From JAGXIT01 sp964387505 (lineage in GTDB: Bacteria; Patescibacteriota; Saccharimonadia; Saccharimonadales; UBA4665), in assembly GCA_964387505.1 (NCBI GenBank), contig CAYLWF010000025.1:1-64000 (forward strand): a DNA stretch of 64,000 nucleotides, written 5' to 3'. The translations under genes were made by a program, and so were the position numbers. Below the pieces are notes generated by a model. The model searched no databases. It saw nothing but the letters and a program-made list of their open reading frames with translations, and was not told the origin of the DNA. Of this stretch, positions 8,155 to 15,854 are shown one piece after another. Each line of letters begins with the position of its first letter. The stretch's first letter is position 1.

Positions 8155-8160
8155 ATTATA
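8155..8160 (-). promoter_or_regulatory. -10 box of comF, leaderless arrangement
   Basis: A perfect TATAAT ends 6 nt before the comF ATG, placing the expected transcription start at or within the start codon. There is no Shine-Dalgarno between them. The -35 region is weak. Confidence 0.6.
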
Positions 8161-8257
8161 GCGTTGTAAATAAGTGCACCCACCTTGCACGCTGTTGTTC
8201 AGCTCAGTTATACTGTTTTTAACACAAACAAGCAAGATGCTATCTTATATTTGTAAT

Positions 8258-8275
8258 CCGGCGCCTTAATGCCGG
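8258..8275 (+). promoter_or_regulatory. Small GC hairpin in front of the hsp20 ribosome binding site
   Basis: CCGGC (8258-8262) pairs with GCCGG (8271-8275) around an 8-nt loop and ends directly before the Shine-Dalgarno GGAGGG (about 8276-8281). It could influence ribosome access as a simple RNA thermometer, but the SD itself is not in the stem. No CIRCE or HAIR operator is visible. A plausible promoter (TTTAAC, 17 nt, TATCTT) lies upstream. Confidence 0.3.
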
Positions 8276-8293
8276 TGGAGGGTAATAACAACT

Positions 8294-8797
8294 ATGGCAC
8301 GACGTAATCGTGATGATGACCTGTTACTAGAAGAAGACGAATTAACCGCGGCGTTTTTAGGCGACGAGGCCATGCCCCTACAGCAAGCCAACACGCCACA
8401 ACAGGACGATGCCGCATCATTGCAGCCAGATTCAGATATGAGCGAGGAATGGAATGACGAGGAGGCTGTACTGCCAGGACAGCTAGCTGTGGACGTCTAC
8501 GAAACGAGGGAAAAACTGGTCGTTAAGGCGCGCACTGCGGGTGTAAATAAAGGCGATCTTGATGTTAGTATCGCAGACAATACCTTAAGTATTCGCGGCA
8601 CGCTGAGCGCTGGCAATGAAGATCAAGTTGAGAATTACTTCGTACAGGAATGCTACTGGGGTGAATTTAGCCGTAGCATTGCACTCCCCGTACCCGTTAA
8701 GGAAGAAGATATCGAAGCCGTCTTGAAAGACGGCGTTCTGACTGTGAGCTTCACAAAAGTCAAGCAAGACACCGTCAAGAAAATCCAGGTTGTATAA
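8294..8797 (+). CDS. Small heat-shock protein, Hsp20/alpha-crystallin family
   Basis: 167 aa. An acidic, Gln-rich disordered N-arm (1-60) is followed by an alpha-crystallin domain (about 62-167) with VDVYETREKLVVKART, a D-I-S-I-x-D-N-x-L-x-I-R-G pattern and the GVLTVSF beta-strand near the end. ATP-independent holdase that binds unfolding proteins. The usual C-terminal I-x-I/V anchor appears as I-Q-V-V at the end. The Shine-Dalgarno GGAGGG lies about 12 nt before the ATG. Monocistronic, ended by a strong bidirectional terminator. Confidence 0.92.
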   Translation: MARRNRDDDLLLEEDELTAAFLGDEAMPLQQANTPQQDDAASLQPDSDMSEEWNDEEAVLPGQLAVDVYETREKLVVKARTAGVNKGDLDVSIADNTLSIRGTLSAGNEDQVENYFVQECYWGEFSRSIALPVPVKEEDIEAVLKDGVLTVSFTKVKQDTVKKIQVV

Positions 8798-8869
8798 ACT
8801 CTTCCACACGCGAGACCAAAGAGCGTTTATAGCAGGCTAGGTAAGTGTCACGAAGAGTTCTTTCCAATA

Positions 8870-8897
8870 AAAATCCCCGACTGTTGTCGGGGATTTT
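8870..8897. terminator. Bidirectional Rho-independent terminator
   Basis: AAAATCCCCGAC and GTCGGGGATTTT form a 12-bp stem with loop TGTT; A-run and T-run flank the GC core on both sides. It serves hsp20 on the plus strand and the pilin operon on the minus strand. Confidence 0.92.
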
Positions 8898-8916
8898 GGT
8901 CGCAAGTAAGGAAGGG

Positions 8917-9336
8917 CTATGTATTGTCTGTTACTTTTCCTACAACGAAACGAACGATGAATTGAGCCAAGGCTACTACGATAAGACCAATAAGCGCGTA
9001 AATGATAGTGTTTTTAGCGCTCGTAATCTTACCACTATCCCCACCAGAAGTAATGTAGCGCAAGCCACCCCAAATTATCATGATAACTGCTACCACGCCC
9101 ACAACAACGGAGAAGATATTGATGACTGATTCGATAATAGTGTTAACTTTGCTGGCACTATCGGATTCATTCGTTGCGCAGTCGCTATTCTGGTCAACGG
9201 TAAGCGTTCCTACTGCACCGCAGAGTTTGCTTTGGATATCTGGAGCCGCGAGTACGGCAACCGGTGTTAGTGGTACGACCAAAAGCGCAGCCGCCGCAAA
9301 AAGACTCGCTAGTTTGTTTCTCAGTGATATAGTCAT
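8917..9336 (-). CDS. VirB2/TrbC-like pilin 1
   Basis: 139 aa from the chosen start. Signal peptide with Ala-x-Ala-like cut near LAAPD, a short exported segment with two Cys, then two transmembrane helices separated by the locus-wide motif GGLRYITSGGD-xx-K-xx-SAKN. This matches the short two-helix pilin family (TrbC/VirB2) of type IV secretion systems. Start at 9336 is chosen because AGAAAGGAA lies just upstream. Last gene of a five-gene leftward pilin operon. Confidence 0.8.
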   Translation of the reverse strand: MTISLRNKLASLFAAAALLVVPLTPVAVLAAPDIQSKLCGAVGTLTVDQNSDCATNESDSASKVNTIIESVINIFSVVVGVVAVIMIIWGGLRYITSGGDSGKITSAKNTIIYALIGLIVVALAQFIVRFVVGKVTDNT

Positions 9337-9410
9337 GGTATTCCTTTCTATAGTAAACCTTGCTTCCTTTATACCACTCGTCCTTAGAAATAGCAACGCT
9401 TTTGCGGTAT

Positions 9411-9863
9411 TTAAACCGCTTTCGTTGGCTTTTCTGTAGGTGTGGTGGTGTTTGTCTTCGTCTTGCCAGTTGCATTCCCCAGCACAACTTTCGCAATTGT
9501 CTGCGAAAGTGCCACAATCACAAGCCCAATCAACGCGTAGATAATAGTATTTTTGGCACTCGTAACCTTGCTCGCATCCCCCGTAGAGGTAATGTATTTG
9601 AAACCGCCAAACATAAGCATGATGACTGCCACAACACCAACAATAATCGAAAAGGTATTTACGACTATTTCAACAACTTTATTGACATCTGACCCCTTGG
9701 CATCGCCTTTGTTGCAATCTTTGCCCGCGCCAAGCGCATCACAAACCTCTTGCGCGCCATCACTTAAAGCAGCGACACTAGCATGAGAGGTCACAAGCTG
9801 GACAGTAACCAGTCCCACGACTAGCGATACACCTACAACAATCAGTGAAAAAATACCTTTCAT
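9411..9863 (-). CDS. VirB2/TrbC-like pilin 2
   Basis: 150 aa. N-terminal signal sequence, two Cys in the short exported part, then two hydrophobic helices with GGFKYITSTGD-xx-K-xx-SAKN between them. It has a hydrophilic Thr/Lys-rich C-terminal tail of about 20 aa that its paralogues lack. Closest to pilin 1 in the helix region (both continue with TIIYALIGL). Same operon. Confidence 0.8.
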   Translation of the reverse strand: MKGIFSLIVVGVSLVVGLVTVQLVTSHASVAALSDGAQEVCDALGAGKDCNKGDAKGSDVNKVVEIVVNTFSIIVGVVAVIMLMFGGFKYITSTGDASKVTSAKNTIIYALIGLVIVALSQTIAKVVLGNATGKTKTNTTTPTEKPTKAV

Positions 9864-9869
9864 ATCGTC

Positions 9870-10277
9870 TTATCCTATACTTTTAATGACTAATATTATA
9901 GTTGCCTGAGCAAGCACGATGACAACGAGTCCGATAATAGCACCAATAAGCGTATTTTTTGCTGAAGCCGTTTTTTGGGCATCACCACTAGACGTAATAT
10001 ACCTTAGGCCACTTACGATTATCATGACGACCGCTACAATCCCTGCAATAACAGACAGAATCATAGATACCTTATACAGCGTTCCGCTTGTCCCTGTAAG
10101 TGGATTGTCCTTTGTTCGCGCCTTGCAGGTCGGAGACTGAGCAGCCACATCAGGATTGCTACAAGGGTCGCCGAGAACGTCTGTTGGGGCACTAAAAACC
10201 CCTTGTGGCAAAACAAACACGATAAACAACATACAGACCAGCGCAAGACGCGTTACAGCCGCAAAGAAACCAACCAT
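9870..10277 (-). CDS. VirB2/TrbC-like pilin 3
   Basis: 135 aa. Signal peptide, exported segment with two Cys (DPCSNPD, SPTCKA), two helices and the linking motif SGLRYITSSGD-xx-K-xx-SAKN. The ATG overlaps the end of the upstream gene, so the operon is translationally coupled here. Confidence 0.8.
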   Translation of the reverse strand: MVGFFAAVTRLALVCMLFIVFVLPQGVFSAPTDVLGDPCSNPDVAAQSPTCKARTKDNPLTGTSGTLYKVSMILSVIAGIVAVVMIIVSGLRYITSSGDAQKTASAKNTLIGAIIGLVVIVLAQATIILVIKSIG

Positions 10278-10594
10278 TAGCCCACTCCTTGTATGACAAA
10301 GATGACTATAGAGTAACCAGACAGTGCTACTACTAGGCCAACGAGAGCATAAAGTATGCCCTTTTTAGCCGTAGATATCTTCTGCGGGTCGCCCGCAGCG
10401 GCAATATACCGGAATCCACTGATGACTATTGTGAGCAGGGCAATTGCGCCTATGGTGCCAAACACCATAGGGAGTATGATATCTATTGCAGCCGTCCCCG
10501 CATCTTTTCCTGCGCCACCAGGTTTTGGCAACGGATCGGTATCGAGACCATCCGCAAAGAGTCGAAAAAATGTATGGAGTATGATTGTGTTCAT
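10277..10594 (-). CDS. VirB2/TrbC-like pilin 4, short and Cys-free
   Basis: 105 aa, the shortest of the set. It has a short N-terminal hydrophobic stretch, a Gly/Pro/Asp linker, two helices and the variant motif SGFRYIAAAGD-xx-K-xx-TAKK. Unlike the other pilins it has no cysteine. Its start overlaps the stop of the tandem pilin gene by 4 nt. Confidence 0.78.
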   Translation of the reverse strand: MNTIILHTFFRLFADGLDTDPLPKPGGAGKDAGTAAIDIILPMVFGTIGAIALLTIVISGFRYIAAAGDPQKISTAKKGILYALVGLVVALSGYSIVIFVIQGVG

Positions 10595-11448
10595 CCTGAA
10601 AGTTTGTTCCCTATATATGATACTACCGCCGCCGCAACAATAGCTATGGCCAACCCAATGAGCGCATTAATGATCGAGTCTTTGGCTTGTTTCGTTTTAT
10701 CTGGCTCACCTTGACTCGTTATGTACTTAACGCCACCAACAATAACGTATGCAACCGCTACCAACCCCGCTATGCGTAACAGGTCGTCCGCGATAACGAG
10801 TAGCACCGCTGGGAGATGGCTCCTATTACTTCCTTGTGCAGTACCGTCAGGGAGAAAGTGAAATCCGACAACCTGGCAATTTTCATCAAACATATTTATT
10901 TTCTTACCCGCAGAGTCAATGCCCTCTTTTGGCAAATACGCAAACCACGGCTTTAGACCAAGAAAGTTATGCGCACACGTCTTCGCGTCGGCAGAACCAC
11001 CAACTGGCTTTGCGCTCAGGCCGCCGGGCGAGAGAAATTGTAAGACCGAAAACAGAAAAAGATAAGTCACCAGGGCAAACAACGCTTTTGTAATCATCTT
11101 CTTGCCAGCTTCCGTTTTTTGGGGATCTCCGCCTGAACTTGAGTAGCGTATGCCTCCAGCAATAATAGCAATAACTACCGCAACGCCCACGGCGTAGCTT
11201 AGTAACCGAACAGTTGGATTGATGTATTTGGCCGTCAGGCAATTCATAGGAGTCTTGTCGTTAACAAACTTTGGACAGCAGGTGTGGCTATCCGACGACC
11301 CATCCGCATCCTGAATATTAACTTCAGTATCAGGATTACACTGTACCTGATATGCGGCAGCATCACCCACTAGGCCAGCGCCAAGCAATAAGACAACCGT
11401 ACAAAGGCTGGCAACGTACACCCAAAATCTAGAAGCAAAAGCAAACAT
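10591..11448 (-). CDS. Tandem two-domain VirB2/TrbC-like pilin
   Basis: 285 aa. A signal peptide (1-32) is followed by a Cys-rich exported segment (CNPD, TCCPK, NCLTA). Pilin domain A (about 72-125) has GGIRYSSSGGD-xx-K; a soluble loop with two Cys follows; pilin domain B (about 215-285) has GGVKYITSQGE-xx-K-xx-AKD. Two full pilin units in one chain is unusual, since VirB2/TrbC proteins are normally single units. First gene of the pilin operon. A promoter with TTGTAT, a 17-nt spacer and TATAGT lies 8 nt from the ATG. Confidence 0.8.
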   Translation of the reverse strand: MFAFASRFWVYVASLCTVVLLLGAGLVGDAAAYQVQCNPDTEVNIQDADGSSDSHTCCPKFVNDKTPMNCLTAKYINPTVRLLSYAVGVAVVIAIIAGGIRYSSSGGDPQKTEAGKKMITKALFALVTYLFLFSVLQFLSPGGLSAKPVGGSADAKTCAHNFLGLKPWFAYLPKEGIDSAGKKINMFDENCQVVGFHFLPDGTAQGSNRSHLPAVLLVIADDLLRIAGLVAVAYVIVGGVKYITSQGEPDKTKQAKDSIINALIGLAIAIVAAAVVSYIGNKLSG

Positions 11449-11456
11449 ACTAGTTA

Positions 11457-11485
11457 ACTATAATAGGCCAGTTGTTGTTATACAA
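11457..11485 (-). promoter_or_regulatory. Promoter of the pilin operon
   Basis: On the minus strand, TTGTAT (11480-11485) and TATAGT (11457-11462) are separated by 17 nt, and the -10 ends 8 nt before the ATG at 11448. No Shine-Dalgarno is present. A small hairpin AGCCG-TCTG-CGGCT lies at about 11484-11497. The opposing virB6 gene begins at 11692. Confidence 0.65.
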
Positions 11486-11691
11486 GCCGTCTGCGGCTCA
11501 TGATTCTAGCCTCAAGTTGGTTTGCTGCAAAGAATACGGACAGCGCGAAGGAAATAGCAGTCAGGAGAAAACGCTCGTCAACATTTCAATAATAACCGCG
11601 CAGTAAGACCGGATAACAACACGCCACGCCGCTTTGAATTTTATACTGGTACTTGCGCTCTTTTTCGTGTTTAATACGTACCATAACCATC

Positions 11692-14600
11692 ATGAAGCGC
11701 TTTTCATACCGCACCTCTATCACTTGGCTTTTTCTCTTTTTGTTTGTTGCCACACTACTACCATTGATACAGTTTACCCAGAAGCACGCCTCAGCCGACA
11801 TCATCTCCGACGCACGCAAACAAGAGATAGCTTATGAGTACGGCGTTGCCCTCGGAGAATGTATAGGTGATGGAGGTGGCATTCACACTGAGGACCTAAG
11901 GGCTACAGGTCCATATGGGGAGTGGATGAACGGTGGAAAAGTGGGACCATATTTTCTCAATACGCTCATACTCCCCGACAAAAGCAATCCGTGGTGTGGG
12001 GACATTTTAACAAAAGCGCTCAGTATATTCGGATACACCTCTGGGAGATACGAAGAGTTTCTAATAGATTTAGGGTACTCCTGTTCAAATAACAGATGTA
12101 GCCTACCCAGTGGCACTCCGCAACAGAGCATACCCCGAGCATACAAGAACATACTCGCAGCCAAAAAAGTTCCGACGTCACAAACAGATACAATGAAGTA
12201 TGTTGTGCATTTGGATGGAATGGTTACCTACTGTAGCATGGCCGGCATAACTAGTCCTTCCTCATCTCAAATGGCAGCTGCAGAGTCGAACACAGATGGT
12301 CACGTAATGGTATACTCTACTGCCAGCTCCAACGGTATACTCACCACCGAGAAGACTTATTACACATACAATCCGGCCGCACTAGATGATTATCAGTACA
12401 TTGCGATGTCAAGTGATGGAGCGTGTATACGTTATGCTCAAACCCTCCAGGACATTTCAAAAACCGCAGTTGGCAATATCCAGGCTTCGTTCGTAAAACA
12501 ATCTGCTCAATACGCTCTGGATGGATTAAAAAATTCTATCTGTGGCTCAGCCGATGCGCCTCGTACCGATGCAGCATTGGGCAGATATGCTGCATGTGTC
12601 ACTAAGGTAGAAGCTGCTTTCGTGAAGTGCTCGGCGCAGGCTGGTGCGGCCGGTGCATATGCTTCTCAGACGCAACAAGAAATGACGGATTCCTTGGCGG
12701 CCTGCCTAGCATCAGAAACAGGGGCATCGGTTGATTCTATAAAAACCGTCCTTGCCGATGCAGCCCAAAAGGCGTCCGACCTAGCCGGATCACTCACCAC
12801 GACCCAACGAACAGGCGACGGACTCGGCGACAATTGTCCCCTTCCGCCAGATACATCACTCCGCTGGCTCGGCTGTGCCGTTTTTGAAAGCCTAAAAGGA
12901 GCGGCTGATGGCCTTACAAATGCCCTAAATTCACTGCTCTATACACCAACGTCTATTTTCGACGAACCAGCGGCACAAAAAGCAGCCACTAGTTTTCGTA
13001 ATATGGGCATTGCATTGGTAGTTATAGCCGGTCTTTTTATGGTCATAGCAGAGGCAAGCGGTTGGCAGATAGTTGACGCATACACCTTGCGTAAGCTTAT
13101 GCCCCGCCTGGCAATAGTGCTCCTGGGCATAGGTCTGGCGTGGCCCCTTATGAAGCTCATTGTAACTCTGACAAACGATCTTGGTGGACTCGTACACTCT
13201 GCGTTCCTCCAGCTCGCCGGAGGTGTAGGAGCGCATGGCGCGCCAGTAGGTTTCGGTAGTTCCCTAACAAAAACTGTTTTATTGATATTTGCCGGAGGGG
13301 CGGGTTTTATTTATGTCTCTTTCTTGGGAGCAATGGGTTTCTTATCTCTGCTTGGAACAATCCTGCTTGCACTGTTTATTGGTCTTTTTGTACTTGGTAT
13401 GCGGCAGCTGGTCGTCCTCATGTGTATAATTCTTGCACCCCTAGCACTTGCTTCGTACGTGTTGCCTGGAACGCAGAAGTTGTGGGCATTTTGGAAAAAT
13501 ACCTTTATTACGACACTTCTCATGTACCCTCTCATAATGGGCTTCATAGGGGCGGGAAAGGCTATGGCATTTCTCTTGGGCGCCACTCAAGCGGGTGCCG
13601 ATAATGTCATGCAAGTTCTCATCATCATTGTATACTTCGCCCCTTATTTTATGCTTCCTTTTGCGTTCAAGATGGCAGGCGGCCTTATGAGCACTATCTT
13701 TTCTCTTGCAAACGATAAAAATCGCGGCCTCTTCGACCGTATGCGTAAATACCGCGGCGAAACTATGCAGCGGCGCAAAGGCAAGTGGGCCGATGGTTCA
13801 TTTGGCAAGCAAAATGGTTTCATGCAGCGTACTGTAGGTACGGCCGCCCGAGTAGGAGCAGTTAAGGACGTAAATCTTCTTACCAGATCTGGTAGAGCTC
13901 GTTTTCGAAGAGAAGGAAAGAACTTAATCGACGCTGCCGCTAAAGAACGCGCCGAGAAGTCGCCCCAAGCAGTTAATGGAGATACCGACGGAAACCTTAT
14001 TGGCATGCAGGCACGAAATCGTAGCGATTTTATCCAAAAATATAGGGCACACAGAAGACTAAACAAAGATGATCGAACAGATGAGCAAATCGACAAAGAG
14101 GCTAGTGAAAAATTGGCCAAGCTGGAGGGCGGCTATCGCGCAGAAGTTGGTAGTCGCGCTTTTCGCCGAGCAGCCGCCTATGGACACGTTGTGCTTGATA
14201 ACGCCGCATGGGATGGTGTAGCCGGCCGTCAATTAAAGGCAGGTGAGAAGGACGCCAATGGAAACGTCTTGACAAGAGATGAAACTAAAGCTGAGTATCA
14301 CAGGAGACAAAGGAAAGCAAAAGAGCAAATAGTTCGGCAACTTGGACAAGATGGCATATTTGAATCTGATGAATTCGCCGGAATGGAGCGAATGAATAAA
14401 CTGAGGCCCGATAATATAGTAGGCTCATTTGGTGATCACGAGGGTTACGTTAGACAAGTTATGAGTAGTGAGGAAGGTGATCTCTCAGACGTAGAAACCG
14501 AAAAGGCAGAATCAAATATGTACAAAGAAGTTGTGGCATCGGGAGCTACGACTGCCAACAAGAGGGGCGTGGAAAGAATTGCAGCTATGATGGAAGACCG

Positions 14601-15069
14601 ACTAAACAGCAGCTCGGCAGCGGAACAGGTTCCTGGCCTTATGGGCGAAGTCGGCATCGACACATGGGCCGCAGAATACGCCGCAGGCGCAGACATACAC
14701 GAAGCACAGTCGTATTCCGGACAAGGAAACGCAGAACAATACGCAGAGGTCTGGAAAAAAGAGGCTTTTACCGAGGCAGATCTGGACTCCATGCATCCTA
14801 CGGTAAGGGCGGAGGCGGTAAAACTCCTAGAAGCCGCGACAGCAGCAGGGCAAAAAGTCACCCACCAAGACGTAAAGAACTACCTCGAAGGCAGTCCTGT
14901 TGGATTCACTGATGCCTCTGGGAAGAAAGATGCGAACGGAAACACCGTCGTTTATATGGCACGCCCTGTAAGCTCTCAGGCAGCCAAGGCATTCTCTGCA
15001 CGTAAGAAGACGTGGTCGACTGGATATCAAGCAGCTCAGGGAGGAGATGGTGGTATGCCAAAGGAATAG
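11692..15069 (+). CDS. VirB6/TrbL-like T4SS membrane protein with long cytoplasmic tail
   Basis: 1125 aa from the ATG giving a clean signal peptide (KRFSYRT then a hydrophobic stretch); a TTG at 11653 would add 13 residues. The exported N-terminal region (about 30-430) has scattered Cys. A cluster of six to seven hydrophobic helices (about 434-667) is typical of VirB6/TrbL. A charged, Ala/Glu/Arg-rich C-terminal region of about 450 aa (670-1125) follows. VirB6 proteins form the inner-membrane channel base. First gene of the rightward T4SS operon, divergent from the pilins. No clear Shine-Dalgarno; a TATACT lies at 11642-11647. Confidence 0.8.
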   Translation: MKRFSYRTSITWLFLFLFVATLLPLIQFTQKHASADIISDARKQEIAYEYGVALGECIGDGGGIHTEDLRATGPYGEWMNGGKVGPYFLNTLILPDKSNPWCGDILTKALSIFGYTSGRYEEFLIDLGYSCSNNRCSLPSGTPQQSIPRAYKNILAAKKVPTSQTDTMKYVVHLDGMVTYCSMAGITSPSSSQMAAAESNTDGHVMVYSTASSNGILTTEKTYYTYNPAALDDYQYIAMSSDGACIRYAQTLQDISKTAVGNIQASFVKQSAQYALDGLKNSICGSADAPRTDAALGRYAACVTKVEAAFVKCSAQAGAAGAYASQTQQEMTDSLAACLASETGASVDSIKTVLADAAQKASDLAGSLTTTQRTGDGLGDNCPLPPDTSLRWLGCAVFESLKGAADGLTNALNSLLYTPTSIFDEPAAQKAATSFRNMGIALVVIAGLFMVIAEASGWQIVDAYTLRKLMPRLAIVLLGIGLAWPLMKLIVTLTNDLGGLVHSAFLQLAGGVGAHGAPVGFGSSLTKTVLLIFAGGAGFIYVSFLGAMGFLSLLGTILLALFIGLFVLGMRQLVVLMCIILAPLALASYVLPGTQKLWAFWKNTFITTLLMYPLIMGFIGAGKAMAFLLGATQAGADNVMQVLIIIVYFAPYFMLPFAFKMAGGLMSTIFSLANDKNRGLFDRMRKYRGETMQRRKGKWADGSFGKQNGFMQRTVGTAARVGAVKDVNLLTRSGRARFRREGKNLIDAAAKERAEKSPQAVNGDTDGNLIGMQARNRSDFIQKYRAHRRLNKDDRTDEQIDKEASEKLAKLEGGYRAEVGSRAFRRAAAYGHVVLDNAAWDGVAGRQLKAGEKDANGNVLTRDETKAEYHRRQRKAKEQIVRQLGQDGIFESDEFAGMERMNKLRPDNIVGSFGDHEGYVRQVMSSEEGDLSDVETEKAESNMYKEVVASGATTANKRGVERIAAMMEDRLNSSSAAEQVPGLMGEVGIDTWAAEYAAGADIHEAQSYSGQGNAEQYAEVWKKEAFTEADLDSMHPTVRAEAVKLLEAATAAGQKVTHQDVKNYLEGSPVGFTDASGKKDANGNTVVYMARPVSSQAAKAFSARKKTWSTGYQAAQGGDGGMPKE

Positions 15070-15086
15070 CCGCTCAAGCCCAAAAA

Positions 15087-15106
15087 ACAGGGTCCTACAG
15101 GGTCTT
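15087..15106 (+). repeat. 10-bp tandem direct repeat before the RAYT element
   Basis: ACAGGGTCCT followed directly by ACAGGGTCTT, then ACAGG of the left inverted end. It lies between the virB6 stop and the element and may come from the insertion event. Confidence 0.55.
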
Positions 15107-15129
15107 ACAGGCCAGGCCTGTAACAGATA
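15106..15129 (+). repeat. Left inverted repeat (REP-like palindrome)
   Basis: 24-bp end with internal palindrome ACAGGCC-A-GGCCTGT (15107-15121); perfect inverse of 15800-15823. It can fold into a 7-bp hairpin, the usual substrate of RAYT proteins. Confidence 0.88.
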
Positions 15130-15170
15130 GGGTGTTTGCATGTTTATTCTGGTTGGCGTATTTTAGGTAC

Positions 15171-15785
15171 ATGCCGTCGCGCAACACCATCCGCACAGAT
15201 ATTGAGGATAGCTACTACCATGTGTACGCCCGAGGCGGAAGCCGTGCGCCAATATTTCTGGAGGAACAAGACTACGTTTTCTTTGTCTCTTTGTTTGCAA
15301 GATATTTGGGTGGCAAACCGGTCGCAAAGCCAACGACAGGCTATTACCCTAACTATAGTAGTGTCGTCTCATTAGCCGCATATTGTCTGATGGGTAATCA
15401 TTTCCACTTATTGATACACCAGAAAGAACAGGGCGGTATGAGTGCGTTTATGCATGCACTCATGAGTAGCTATAGCCGCTACTTTAACATCAAATATAAA
15501 CGGACGGGCTCGCTGTTTGAGAACCGCTACAAATCGTCACTCATCACTGCTGATTCGTACTTGATGCACATTTCTCGCTACATTCACTTAAATCCTCGAT
15601 CGTGGCGCTTATATCCGCACTCTAGTATTAAACAATACCGTGGTAAGTCGTCGAACGAATGGCTGCAAACCAAAGGAATTTTTGAACTGTTTCCGAACAA
15701 AGAGGCATATTTTACATTTCTTGCAGATTACGAAGATTACCGCGACAGTCTCGCTGCAATCAAGCATGAGCTGGCAGATACATAA
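15171..15785 (+). CDS. REP-associated tyrosine transposase (Y1_Tnp, HUH family)
   Basis: 204 aa. It has the HUH motif G-N-H-F-H-L-L (His77, His79) and the probable catalytic Tyr104 in Y-S-R-Y-F-N, plus the family hallmarks G-S-L-F-E-N-R-Y-K and Y-I-H-L-N-P. Known members make single-strand cuts at hairpin (REP) sequences through a tyrosine-DNA bond. The ATG at 15171 is chosen over an upstream in-frame start because homology begins there. All key residues are intact, so the enzyme could be active. Confidence 0.93.
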   Translation: MPSRNTIRTDIEDSYYHVYARGGSRAPIFLEEQDYVFFVSLFARYLGGKPVAKPTTGYYPNYSSVVSLAAYCLMGNHFHLLIHQKEQGGMSAFMHALMSSYSRYFNIKYKRTGSLFENRYKSSLITADSYLMHISRYIHLNPRSWRLYPHSSIKQYRGKSSNEWLQTKGIFELFPNKEAYFTFLADYEDYRDSLAAIKHELADT

Positions 15786-15799
15786 ATATGAATTTTTCA

Positions 15800-15823
15800 T
15801 ATCTGTTACAGGCCTGGCCTGTA
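15800..15823 (-). repeat. Right inverted repeat (REP-like palindrome)
   Basis: Perfect inverse of the left end, with the palindrome ACAGGCC-T-GGCCTGT. It ends about 18 nt before the TATACT box of prgI, so the element may supply or alter the -35 region of the downstream gene. Confidence 0.88.
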
Positions 15824-15840
15824 GGAATGAGGTGGTGGGG

Positions 15841-15846
15841 TATACT
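15841..15846 (+). promoter_or_regulatory. -10 box of prgI
   Basis: TATACT ends 8 nt before the ATG at 15855; no Shine-Dalgarno. It would give prgI-virB4 and later genes their own start despite the upstream RAYT insertion. Confidence 0.5.
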
Positions 15847-15854
15847 TAAGTAGT

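Larger units (their letters stand above)
15106..15823 (+). mobile_element. RAYT element bounded by perfect 24-bp inverted repeats
   Basis: The 24 bases at 15106-15129 are the exact reverse complement of 15800-15823. Each end contains the palindrome ACAGGCC(A/T)GGCCTGT. A single transposase gene of the REP-associated tyrosine transposase family lies between them. The layout equals a RAYT flanked by an inverted pair of REP-like palindromes. It sits inside the T4SS operon between virB6 and prgI, but breaks neither gene. Confidence 0.85.

Noticed and set aside
8258..8281. ROSE or fourU RNA thermometer before hsp20
   Set aside because: The hairpin does not include the Shine-Dalgarno and has no UUUU pairing; kept only as a low-confidence hairpin.
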